This document shows positions 7,441-15,045 of a stretch of 23,308 nucleotides of DNA, one piece after another. The notes under the pieces are model-generated. The model was not told where the DNA came from, searched no databases, and was given only the letters and a program-made list of their open reading frames with translations. A program made the position numbers and the translations under genes. Origin of the DNA: Anaerolineae bacterium (GTDB lineage Bacteria > Chloroflexota > Anaerolineae > JAAYZQ01); contig JAFGIA010000031.1 in NCBI GenBank assembly GCA_016929795.1, positions 1 through 23,308 on the forward strand, given 5' to 3'. Position 1 is the first letter of the stretch, and every line of letters starts with the position of its first letter.

Positions 7441-8628
7441 GTGAAGGAGGGGCATCTGATTGATCGTGCTGTAACCATATGGAAACTGGCCCTTGTCGCC
7501 TTTGCACTTGGTTTGATTCTGGTAGGCTGTGCACAGGCCCCGGATGACGACGTCCGCAATCTGCAGGCCGTGCTGGCTGGGATGCTCGACGATGCGGCAC
7601 AGTGCCCAGCCGGCACCGCCGCCGATGTGGAGGCGCTGATCGACGCTGCCGGGCCCGATGGCGTCGTGCAGATCCCGGCCGGGTGCTACGAGATCATGGG
7701 CTCGATCGTGATTCCACAGGGACAGCACGTGGTGGGGGCCGGCATGGACAGGACTATCCTGTATCGCGATCCAGCCGCAGCGCGTGATCAGGACAAGCCA
7801 ATCTTCTGGGTTCTTGGACGGGGTGAGAACCTGACGCAGGTGTCGGGCATTGCTTTCCTTGGGGTGCGCGACGGGAATGACAGGGGCGAAGACTATGGTG
7901 TCCTGTTCAGTAATGTGCGCAGCTTTCGCCTGGATCACTGCTATTTCGAGGGCTTTGGCTGGGCAGGGGTGCGCACAGAGGGCACTTCACGTGGCGTGAT
8001 CGACCACTCGATCTTTGTGGACAACTTTAAGAAGGGCATAGACAACCTGGGGTACGGGGTGGTCGTGTATGGCAACAACCAGTGGCCCGAGGATCCGGGC
8101 GCCGGCACGGCTGAGGCAGTTTTCGTGGAAGACTGTGTGTTTATCGGAAGCCGCCATGCCATCGCTGCCAGCGGAGGGGCACACTATGTCTTTCGCTACA
8201 ATCGGGTGTGGAGCAATGTCGTAGCCTGTTCCATCGACGCCCATGGTCCGGGCTTTGGCTGGTCGCGGGGCACGCGCTACGTCGAGATCTATGGCAACAC
8301 CATCGAGTACCCTGTGTACAAGGAATGTGGCATCGGCATTCGCGGCGGTGACGGAGTCATCTTTGATAATAGCCTGCGTGGTTTCAGGCAGCCAATCCTG
8401 CTTATCCTGGAATGGGGCACCCCCGAGCGGCTGAAATCGAGCTATCCGGCCAGCGATCAAATCCGCGATCTCTGGATCTGGGACAACGAGATCGACGGCG
8501 GGCCCTCCGCGCCCCAGATTGAGCGGGAGGCCAGGGGCTTTATCGAGCCAGGCCGCGACTATTACACGCAGCCCAAGCCAGGGTACGAGCCTCATCCATA
8601 TCCTCACCCGCTCGTCGTGGGTCGCTGA
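7441..8628 (+). CDS. Right-handed beta-helix lipoprotein (pectate-lyase-like fold)
   Basis: About 395 residues. The hydrophobic segment at 14-28 ends in a lipobox, Leu27-Val-Gly-Cys30, so the mature protein is lipid-anchored outside the cell. Residues about 60-350 show parallel beta-helix rungs: repeated short hydrophobic strands with G/N turns such as DHCYFEGF, IDHSIFVDNF, VEDCVFIGS, VEIYGNTIEY and VIFDNSLRGF. Family members are often polysaccharide lyases, hydrolases or epimerases; no specific active site was recognised. GTG 7441 is the first in-frame start, but the only strong ribosome site (AAGGAGG, 7444-7450) lies inside the frame, so translation might begin at CTG 7456 or ATT 7459. The radical SAM gene follows after 15 bases. 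This is the first gene of the four-gene module. Confidence 0.78.
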   Translation: MKEGHLIDRAVTIWKLALVAFALGLILVGCAQAPDDDVRNLQAVLAGMLDDAAQCPAGTAADVEALIDAAGPDGVVQIPAGCYEIMGSIVIPQGQHVVGAGMDRTILYRDPAAARDQDKPIFWVLGRGENLTQVSGIAFLGVRDGNDRGEDYGVLFSNVRSFRLDHCYFEGFGWAGVRTEGTSRGVIDHSIFVDNFKKGIDNLGYGVVVYGNNQWPEDPGAGTAEAVFVEDCVFIGSRHAIAASGGAHYVFRYNRVWSNVVACSIDAHGPGFGWSRGTRYVEIYGNTIEYPVYKECGIGIRGGDGVIFDNSLRGFRQPILLILEWGTPERLKSSYPASDQIRDLWIWDNEIDGGPSAPQIEREARGFIEPGRDYYTQPKPGYEPHPYPHPLVVGR

Positions 8629-8643
8629 TTCTTCAATAGGGCG

Positions 8644-9525
8644 ATGCTAGATAGGCTCCGATTCTACATCCCGTTCGTGTGGCGCTTTGTTGTGTTGAGG
8701 CGTCCGGAACTGTTGATTTATGGCATTGCGCTTACGGATCGCTGCAACCTTGCCTGTCGCGGCTGTCACGTGTCGAACACCGGCCGCCCGGACATGACCT
8801 GGGATGATCTGGTCGCCGCACTGCAAAATGCCTGGAGCCGTAGATTCCGCGAGGTGTACTTTAGCGGCGGCGAGCCGATGCTGTGGCGCGATGGGGAGCA
8901 CACGCTGGAGGATGCCGTCCTGGAGGCGAAGCGGATCGGTTTCTTTCACGTGCACGTGTACACGAACGGGACGCTCGGACTCGATACCTCGGCCGATCTC
9001 GTGTGGGTGAGCATGGATGGGCTGCCCGGCACGTTTGAGCTGCGGCGAGGGGACTATTTCGAGGAGGTCGAGTCGGCGGTGCGCGAGGGCAAGCACCCGA
9101 AGGTGGCACTGATCTATGTGATCGACCGCTACACGGCGGATGGCATCGAGCCGTTCCTGCGCTGGGTTCAGGAAACCAGGTTCCCTGTGATCGGGGTCAT
9201 GTTCTATTTTCACACCCCTTACTACGGACGCGATGAGTTGTTTCTCGACGCAGCGGAGCGGGCGCCGATCATCGACCGGCTGCTGGGCTGCATCCGGTCA
9301 GGCCTGCCAGTCATCAATTCACGGGCCGGGCTGCTGGCACTCAGATCCGGCAAGTGGCCCAGGCGGGTGCCCATGGCCTCCGTGGTGGACGTCGACGGCG
9401 AGTCGGTGTGCTGCCGCGCCTCCGACGAGATCTGCCCCGAGTGTGGCTACGCAGCCTGCACCGAGCTGACAGAATTTCGCCGCCTGAGCCCAAGCGCCGT
9501 GCTGGGGATGTTGAGGTATTGGTGA
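8644..9525 (+). CDS. Radical SAM enzyme, MoaA/SPASM-like, with Cys-rich C-terminus
   Basis: A 293-residue protein. CNLACRGC (Cys34, Cys38, Cys41) is the CxxxCxxC motif for the [4Fe-4S] cluster that cleaves S-adenosylmethionine. FSGGEPML (about 74-81) is the GGEP motif binding the SAM amino group. A short C-terminal domain has five cysteines (256, 257, 264, 267, 272) that could hold an auxiliary cluster, as in SPASM or twitch enzymes, but the spacing is not canonical. Residues 1-28 are amphipathic/hydrophobic and basic, and may sit on the membrane. ATG 8644 has only a weak GGG ribosome site and may rely on coupling to the gene 15 bases upstream. Its stop overlaps the next start (GTGA). The substrate is unknown; no obvious RiPP precursor is nearby. 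Confidence 0.85.
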   Translation: MLDRLRFYIPFVWRFVVLRRPELLIYGIALTDRCNLACRGCHVSNTGRPDMTWDDLVAALQNAWSRRFREVYFSGGEPMLWRDGEHTLEDAVLEAKRIGFFHVHVYTNGTLGLDTSADLVWVSMDGLPGTFELRRGDYFEEVESAVREGKHPKVALIYVIDRYTADGIEPFLRWVQETRFPVIGVMFYFHTPYYGRDELFLDAAERAPIIDRLLGCIRSGLPVINSRAGLLALRSGKWPRRVPMASVVDVDGESVCCRASDEICPECGYAACTELTEFRRLSPSAVLGMLRYW

Positions 9526-10817
9526 GCCACGTGGGTGCCAAGGTCTCGCGCCTTCTGACACGCGCGGCGCGGCGCTATCTCGTAGGAGCCGGCCAGCGCT
9601 GGGTCTTTCAGCCACCTGCCCCGGACTGGACGCCACCCCGTGTCGAGCGCACGTCGCTCTACTTGCACGTGCCATTCTGCCGGAACTCTTGCCCATACTG
9701 CCCCTATACCAAGGTGCCGTACGACGAGGCGCTCCTGGAACCGTACACCCGCGCCGCGCTGGCCGAGGTGGATTGGTGGGCCGCCAGGATCGGGCCGGCA
9801 GAAGTCACCAGTGTCTATATCGGCGGCGGCACCCCCACGCTGGCCATGGGCAGTGTCATGCGCGTGCTTGAACGGGTGCGCGAGCGGTTCCGCCTGACGG
9901 GAGATGTCTGCATCGAGACGAGCCCGACCGACGTTGACGATTCCACCGTGCAGCGCCTGCACGAGGCCGCCGTGGCGCTGGTGTCGCTGGGTGTGCAGTC
10001 GTTCCGCCAGGAGAACCTGGTGCTGATCGGCCGCCGCTACGCGCCGCGGGTCGCGGAGCGTGCATTAGAACTGCTGGCGCAGAGTGGCTTTGCTTCGGTT
10101 AATGCCGATCTCATGTTCGCACTGCCCCACCAGACTGCCGGCGACGTCACCGCGGATCTGGCCCGTGCTGAGCAACTGGGCGCGAATCAACTGACGACCT
10201 ATCCGCTTTTCACCTTCCCTTACACCTCGGTTGGTGAGTACCTACGCCTGACAGACGTGCGCATGCCGGACTTGCGGGCGCGCCGCGCACACTACAAGGC
10301 CATCCACAAGTGGTGTACGGAGCATGGGTTTGAGCGGGTATCGGTGTGGAGTTTTACGCGGGGCGGTGCGCCGCGCTATTCGTCGGTGACCAGGGATGGC
10401 TATATCGGGATCGGTCCGGGAGCTGGATCGCACTTGCCCGGCGGCTTTGTGCTGAACACGTTTGATCTCGGCAGTTGGGTGCGCGCAATGGAGGCAGGGC
10501 AACGGCCGGTCGCATTGGGCATGCCCTTTGCCGGCCAGATGTCCGGCTGGTGGTGGCTGTACTGGCGTTTTTATGACACCCGCATCCCGCTGGCGCAGGT
10601 CGATGCGGCGCTCGGCGACGACGCGCCCAAGGCGCGCCGGTGGCTGGGAAGGGTGGAACGAGCTGGGCTCGCCGTGCGCCGCGACGAGGACCTCGTGCTT
10701 ACGGAGCCAGGAGCGTTCTGGCTTCACCTTGTGCAAAACTATTTTGCCCTGAGCTATGTGAACACGCTCTGGACCCAGGCTCGCCGCGAGCCGTGGCCGC
10801 AGGCGGTGGGAATATGA
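9522..10817 (+). CDS. HemW/HemN-like radical SAM protein
   Basis: About 431 residues. HVPFCRNSCPYC gives the CxxxCxxC motif (Cys53, Cys57, Cys60) in the context typical of the coproporphyrinogen-oxidase/HemW family. YIGGGTPT, SLGVQSF and NADLMFALPHQT follow at the usual places. The C-terminal 90 residues look like the HemN winged-helix domain. The extra Cys found two positions after the cluster in true HemN is absent (Pro-Tyr instead), as in HemW. HemW proteins bind heme and several relatives are methyltransferases, so coproporphyrinogen oxidation should not be assumed. GTG 9522 overlaps the upstream stop by four bases, implying coupled translation and probably a shared process with the other radical SAM enzyme. 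A longer upstream frame inside that gene is rejected. Confidence 0.84.
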   Translation: MSHVGAKVSRLLTRAARRYLVGAGQRWVFQPPAPDWTPPRVERTSLYLHVPFCRNSCPYCPYTKVPYDEALLEPYTRAALAEVDWWAARIGPAEVTSVYIGGGTPTLAMGSVMRVLERVRERFRLTGDVCIETSPTDVDDSTVQRLHEAAVALVSLGVQSFRQENLVLIGRRYAPRVAERALELLAQSGFASVNADLMFALPHQTAGDVTADLARAEQLGANQLTTYPLFTFPYTSVGEYLRLTDVRMPDLRARRAHYKAIHKWCTEHGFERVSVWSFTRGGAPRYSSVTRDGYIGIGPGAGSHLPGGFVLNTFDLGSWVRAMEAGQRPVALGMPFAGQMSGWWWLYWRFYDTRIPLAQVDAALGDDAPKARRWLGRVERAGLAVRRDEDLVLTEPGAFWLHLVQNYFALSYVNTLWTQARREPWPQAVGI

Positions 10818-10846
10818 ACAACTGGCGCCCAAAGCAGGAGGCCTGA
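10814..10846 (+). other. Ten-residue mini-ORF overlapping the radical SAM stop
   Basis: ATG 10814 overlaps the stop of the HemW-like gene as ATGA and opens a frame of MNNWRPKQEA ending at 10846. The ribosome site of the acetyltransferase (AGGAGG, about 10836-10841) lies within it. It could couple translation between the genes, or be chance. Confidence 0.25.
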
Positions 10847-10852
10847 CAGATC

Positions 10853-11806
10853 ATGGCAACGATACACTCGTTGACCTCTCGGTGTTACGAAACCGAAGAG
10901 GATTTGACGCGGATGCAGGGTTTGTTGATGGAGGCACGGGCGCGCACCAACGACTGGCGTTATGCGCACGTCGGCGACCTGAACTGGTGGTTCTTTATGG
11001 TGCTTTGCCACCTGGAGCCCAGGGAGCACGTTCGCCTGTGGCACGATGGGGCGGGCAAGCTGGTCGGCTATGCCATCCTGGGCGAAGATCCGACGTTTGA
11101 CTGGCAGGTGCTGCCCGAATATGAATGGTCAGGTGTCGAGGATGAGGCGATGGCGTGGGCGGAAACGCGCCTGGCCGACCTCCGCGCTCGTGACGCCGAG
11201 GCATGGGGCGGCAAGCTCGTATCCGGCGCCCGGCAGGACGATGCGCAGCGGATCGCCTTTCTGGAGAAGTGCGGGTTCCAGCGCGGCACGTATGCCGAGT
11301 CGAACATGCTGCGTTGGTTGGACGAGCCGATCGCTGAGCCGGTGGTGCCCCCAGGGTGGCAGGTGCGCGCCGTGGCTGAGGTGGGCGAGACGTCGAACCG
11401 CACCGCGGCGCAGCGGGAGGTATGGCAGCCGTGGAGCGTGGGCAACGTGGGCGACGAGGATTATGCGCGCTTGATGCGGTTGCCGGGCTACGAGCGGGAG
11501 CTCGACGTGGTAGCAGTGAGCCCGGCGGGGGTCATTGCCGCGTACGTGAACGGCTGGATCGACCCGGTCAACCGGATCGGGGATTTTGGGCCGGTGGGCG
11601 CGCTGCCGGCGTATCGCCGCCAGGGGCTGACACAGGCCGTGCTGTTGGAATGCCTGTGGCGGATGAAGGCGCGTGGGATGGAGCGCGTGAGTGTCTCGAC
11701 CGGTGTGTCGCACACGCCCGCGCTGCGGCTCTACGCCTCGGTTGGGTTCCGGATCGTGAACGAGTATCACGAGTATGTGAGGCCAGGCGTGGCGGAGCTG
11801 GTTTGA
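10853..11806 (+). CDS. GNAT-family N-acetyltransferase, probably two GNAT domains
   Basis: A 317-residue protein, about twice the size of a single GNAT domain. The C-terminal half (about 165-310) has the acetyl-CoA motif A as YRRQGLTQAVLLECL, followed by a motif B-like stretch (TPALRLYASVGF). The N-terminal half also shows a GNAT-like end (RIAFLEKCGFQRG, about 132-145) but a poorer motif A, so it may be degenerate. Known relatives transfer an acyl group from acyl-CoA to an amine; the substrate here is unknown. ATG 10853 has AGGAGG 11 bases upstream. The gene lies 35 bases after the HemW-like gene, and its stop codon forms part of the next promoter. Confidence 0.82.
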   Translation: MATIHSLTSRCYETEEDLTRMQGLLMEARARTNDWRYAHVGDLNWWFFMVLCHLEPREHVRLWHDGAGKLVGYAILGEDPTFDWQVLPEYEWSGVEDEAMAWAETRLADLRARDAEAWGGKLVSGARQDDAQRIAFLEKCGFQRGTYAESNMLRWLDEPIAEPVVPPGWQVRAVAEVGETSNRTAAQREVWQPWSVGNVGDEDYARLMRLPGYERELDVVAVSPAGVIAAYVNGWIDPVNRIGDFGPVGALPAYRRQGLTQAVLLECLWRMKARGMERVSVSTGVSHTPALRLYASVGFRIVNEYHEYVRPGVAELV

Positions 11807-11831
11807 CGCAGATCACCGGATGTGATATACT
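11803..11831 (+). promoter_or_regulatory. Promoter of the PHP gene, -35 box on the upstream stop codon
   Basis: TTGACG (11803-11808), a 17-base spacer and TATACT (11826-11831) preceded by TG-A form a near-consensus extended -10 promoter. The TGA stop of the acetyltransferase (11804-11806) is the core of the -35 box. The leader would be about 65 bases. Confidence 0.68.
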
Positions 11832-11902
11832 GCTCGCAGCCAGCTTGCCGGTAATATGTCGACCGGCTGAGGATGACTACCAAGCAGATGGCACGGTGAG
11901 TG

Positions 11903-13219
11903 ATGCAGTCATTTCTCCATCTTTCTATTCATATTGAGCCGTCCCGGCAAGGCACCTACTTGACTCTGCCGTTCCAGGTGCCGGATGGAATTGAATCGAT
12001 CACACTCAAGGTTGGATATGACAGGCGCCCAGAAACGGAGCAGGTGCTGGATCATGGCCTGTTTACCGCCCGGACTGAAGTCAATGTCATCGACCTGGGG
12101 TTGATAGACCCGCTTGGGGTGGAGGTCGGCGCTTCGGGCTCGGACAAGACCGAGATCGTGGTGAGCGAGAGGGAGGCAACACCCGGTTATCGCCCCTGTC
12201 GAATTGTCCCCGGCAAGTGGCAGATCCTGATCGGAGCATACAAAGTGGCCCCTGAAGGGGTCACGGTTCAATACGAAGTGAGATTGCACCGTAAGAGCAG
12301 AAGGCTCTTGCGGGGTGACCTGCACGTGCATACGCTGGGGTCAGATGGCGTGCATACGCCCGAAGAGCTGGCCTGGAAAGCAAAGCGCAACGGTCTCGCC
12401 TTTGTTGCCATCACCGACCACAACCAATTCGTGTCGAGGGAAGCGCTGCCAAGCCTGGAAGGGGTGACCTTGATCCCCGGGGTCGAGTGGACACATTACC
12501 AGGGACATGCCAGCTTTCTGGGAGTTGACCGGCCATACGACGGAACCTTTGCGACCAACAGCGTAGAAGAGGCAACGGCACGCTTCGTGACGGCCCGGCA
12601 GCGCGGCGCGCTGATTATCATCGACCACCCTTTCGATCCTGTGTGCGGTTTTCAGTTTGACATAAGCTTGCTGCCACACGACTGCATCGAGGTGTGGAAT
12701 GGTCCCATGCGAGAATCGAATCTCAGGGCGATAGGCTTCTGGCACCAGCTCTTGTGTGACGGCCGGAAAATCCCTGCGTGTGGCGGAAGCGACTATCACC
12801 GCGATACTCCGTTCATCTTTCTCGGCGGGCCGACGATGTGCGTGTTTGCCGAGTCGGCGGGAGCGAGTGATATCCTGGCTGCTGTGAAAGCAGGGCATGG
12901 ATTCATCACTTTTGCGCCGGACGGGCCTGCCGTCAAGCTGACCGCGGGCGGAGCCATCATGGGGGACAGTGTCAATTGGCAGGAGCAGAAGGAGGTGCGG
13001 ATTGGGGCACAGGGGCTGCTGACCGGTGACATGCTGTGCGCTGTGACCGCCGAGAAGAGTGAGACGCTCCTCACTGCACCGTCAGACGGGGATGTTTCGC
13101 TGACGTACGCCATGGAAGCGCCCGGTTTTGTGCGGGCTGAGATATGGCGTTCTTTTCTACCCGGTGTACCGATGCTGCCGGCGCTGATATCGAATCCGAT
13201 CTTTTTCGATGGGGCATAG
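11903..13219 (+). CDS. PHP-domain metallohydrolase, CehA/McbA-like
   Basis: About 438 residues. The PHP metal-binding set is complete: DLHVHT (His141, His143), TDHN (Asp172, His173), GVEWTH (Glu195), DHPFD (His242) and GSDYH (Asp297, His299), expected to bind a multi-metal centre. The N-terminal 130 residues look like a beta-sandwich with no signal peptide, and a C-terminal beta-rich part follows the catalytic domain. This order matches the CehA/McbA family, some members of which hydrolyse aryl carbamate esters; many others are uncharacterised phosphoesterases or hydrolases. ATG 11903 directly follows a GTG (11900), and only a weak GGTGAG site is visible. Transcription probably starts from the promoter at 11803-11831 and may continue into the protease gene, 62 bases downstream. 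Confidence 0.82.
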   Translation: MQSFLHLSIHIEPSRQGTYLTLPFQVPDGIESITLKVGYDRRPETEQVLDHGLFTARTEVNVIDLGLIDPLGVEVGASGSDKTEIVVSEREATPGYRPCRIVPGKWQILIGAYKVAPEGVTVQYEVRLHRKSRRLLRGDLHVHTLGSDGVHTPEELAWKAKRNGLAFVAITDHNQFVSREALPSLEGVTLIPGVEWTHYQGHASFLGVDRPYDGTFATNSVEEATARFVTARQRGALIIIDHPFDPVCGFQFDISLLPHDCIEVWNGPMRESNLRAIGFWHQLLCDGRKIPACGGSDYHRDTPFIFLGGPTMCVFAESAGASDILAAVKAGHGFITFAPDGPAVKLTAGGAIMGDSVNWQEQKEVRIGAQGLLTGDMLCAVTAEKSETLLTAPSDGDVSLTYAMEAPGFVRAEIWRSFLPGVPMLPALISNPIFFDGA

Positions 13220-13281
13220 TTCTATTTTCAATGCCTGTCTGACGAGTTGTGTGAGGGTTGATGAATGGAGAGGATGGGGAG

Positions 13282-15000
13282 ATGGAAAAGCATAGCAGCC
13301 AGGTGAATAGTCGGCCAAGGGGCGGAGCTGCAGGATCGCGAGGGGCGCATCGCAGGTGGCGAGCGCCAGGAGCCATGCTGGCCGCCACCTTGCTCCTGTT
13401 GGTGTTCTCCCCGATGGTCAGCGCGCTGATGGGCGGCGAGGGACTGATGTGGACCGTATGGTCAAGTGAGCCAATAAAGCTAGTGGTGTGTTGGGAGAAC
13501 CCCGACGATGCCAACCCACTGCCGGGCGAACCTGATCAGACGAGCGGTGAACAGCGGCGCGAATGGGTGCGGTTGGCGCTGAAGAATACCTGGGAGCGCG
13601 AGGCGCGGATCATCTTTGTCGGCTGGCAGGAGTGCCAAAATGAAGGCAATCCCGCGACGCCTCCGTATACGCTTGGACCCAGGCGGCCGGGCGCCGCGGA
13701 CGAAAACCTGAAGATCCACATCACCACGACGGGCGGCGGGCAAAATCCAGGACACGGTTCGTGGGGTGACTATATGCAGTCGGGTGTCCTGCTCAACCTG
13801 CACTGCGGCAGCCAGGCGTGCATCGAATACCTGGCGATCCACGAGTTTGGGCACACGCTGGGGCTGTATCACGGGGAAGAACGCGGCGATTGGGATATTC
13901 CCGGCTGCCCGCCCCAGGACTGGGGGGATGATCCAATCCCGCCGTGGTGGCCGATCCCGACGGAAAAACGGTGGGGCGCGCCCGATGCTGATTCGGTAAT
14001 GGCGTATTGCTCCGGCGGACCGACTTCCCTGAGTCCGGGAGACATCGCGGGGATCCAGCGCGCGTATGAACGGCACCTGCCCGGAACCTTGCTATCGCTG
14101 CCCGGCTCGCTGTGCCTCAGTGCTCACGCGAATGAGCCGAACGGCGACCCCGCCTTTGGGTGGGAGTGTGACGAAGCATACGATGACCAGGAGTGGTACT
14201 ATGACGTCGCCGACCGCGCCTTGTACATCCAGTGGCCCTCGGATCCGGCGCACACGCGCCGCTGCCTGGACGTGGACGCGACGAACTGGACCGACGTGCA
14301 GATCTGGGACTGCCTTGGAGGGACGAACCAGCAGTGGCAGTTCCGGCGGACGATGGTACGTGGCTACGGTGGCTTGTGCCTGACACGCCCGCCGGCAGGC
14401 GCCGGGGCGTTGACGATGGAGCCGTGCACTGGAGCCGATGCCCAGCTATGGCGGGTCGAGGAGGGCCAGATCTCGGGCTTTGTGCGGCTGCAATCCGAGA
14501 CCGGCAACCTGTGCCTGACGCTGGACGGCGGATCGGGCAGCGATGCGCTGGCTGCACCGTGCTCCCTGTATCGGATCTACCTGCCACTCGTGGCGGGATG
14601 GACCGGGGGGAGCCAGGCTGTCGGGGTGGCGGAGAACGCGCCCGCCGGCGTGCCTGTCGCCGCGCCCACCGCTGTGCCCACCGCTGTGCGCGATTTCTAC
14701 CTGGGCGAAGGCGGCGCGATCACCAAGGTCAACTTGCTCGGCGACAACCTGTGCCTGGATGTGCAAGACGTGTGGGACAACCAGTTTACGTCAGGCCTGG
14801 GTGGTCCGGCCGCCGGGAAGAGGGTGCAGTTCTTTACGTGCTATGACACGCAGCTCAACCAGAAGTGGAACTTTAGCGGGCCCCTGATCTCAGGCTACAA
14901 ATGCCTCGCCTTGAGCGGCAGCGCCACCACGAATGGTGCGGCTGCTGTCATGGAGCGGTGCAGCAGCGAGGCAGAGCAGGATTGGGACTACCATTGGTAG
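13282..15000 (+). CDS. Secreted metzincin-type metalloprotease with ricin-type lectin repeats
   Basis: About 572 residues. A long basic n-region precedes a hydrophobic signal segment (31-48). The zinc-protease motif HEFGHTLGLYH gives His187, Glu188, His191, Gly194 and His197, the extended HExxHxxGxxH of metzincins. Met240 in DSVMAYC supplies the Met-turn. From about 275 onwards come ricin B-type (beta-trefoil) repeats with QxW-like signatures: DQEWYY, NQQWQF, AQLW, NQKWNF and EQDWDY. They are interrupted near residue 430 by an 'IYLPLV' segment and an Ala/Pro/Val linker, so there are two lectin blocks. The likely role is an extracellular peptidase held on glycans. Starts at 13258-13261 are possible; ATG 13282 has GGAGAGG 8 bases upstream. 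The gene lies between the PHP gene and a sugar symporter gene. Confidence 0.84.
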   Translation: MEKHSSQVNSRPRGGAAGSRGAHRRWRAPGAMLAATLLLLVFSPMVSALMGGEGLMWTVWSSEPIKLVVCWENPDDANPLPGEPDQTSGEQRREWVRLALKNTWEREARIIFVGWQECQNEGNPATPPYTLGPRRPGAADENLKIHITTTGGGQNPGHGSWGDYMQSGVLLNLHCGSQACIEYLAIHEFGHTLGLYHGEERGDWDIPGCPPQDWGDDPIPPWWPIPTEKRWGAPDADSVMAYCSGGPTSLSPGDIAGIQRAYERHLPGTLLSLPGSLCLSAHANEPNGDPAFGWECDEAYDDQEWYYDVADRALYIQWPSDPAHTRRCLDVDATNWTDVQIWDCLGGTNQQWQFRRTMVRGYGGLCLTRPPAGAGALTMEPCTGADAQLWRVEEGQISGFVRLQSETGNLCLTLDGGSGSDALAAPCSLYRIYLPLVAGWTGGSQAVGVAENAPAGVPVAAPTAVPTAVRDFYLGEGGAITKVNLLGDNLCLDVQDVWDNQFTSGLGGPAAGKRVQFFTCYDTQLNQKWNFSGPLISGYKCLALSGSATTNGAAAVMERCSSEAEQDWDYHW

Positions 15001-15012
15001 GATTGTGACCAG

Positions 15013-15030
15013 GCCGGCAAAGCTGCCGGC
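15013..15030 (+). promoter_or_regulatory. Intergenic hairpin before the symporter gene
   Basis: Perfect arms GCCGGCA (15013-15019) and TGCCGGC (15024-15030) enclose a 4-base loop. The hairpin ends just before the AAGGAG ribosome site of the symporter. It lacks a T-tract. It could weaken read-through, protect an mRNA end, or modulate translation. Confidence 0.45.
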
Positions 15031-15045
15031 AGAAGGAGTGGCACC

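Noticed and set aside
7987..8607. A 206-codon minus-strand open frame opposite the beta-helix gene
   Set aside because: No recognised domain or initiation signal; the plus strand has the lipobox and beta-helix rungs.
9522..10817. Calling the HemW-like protein coproporphyrinogen III oxidase
   Set aside because: The extra HemN cluster cysteine is absent and no heme-synthesis gene is nearby; the family includes proteins with other roles.
10242..10832. A 196-codon minus-strand open frame
   Set aside because: It lies inside the HemW-like gene, whose frame is continuous and motif-rich.
10814..10846. The 10-residue mini-ORF as a RiPP precursor
   Set aside because: Too short for leader plus core, no Cys or repeated core motif and no recognition domain (RRE) gene seen; kept only as a possible coupling element.
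15013..15030. Hairpin as an intrinsic terminator
   Set aside because: No T-tract follows; the symporter ribosome site comes immediately after.
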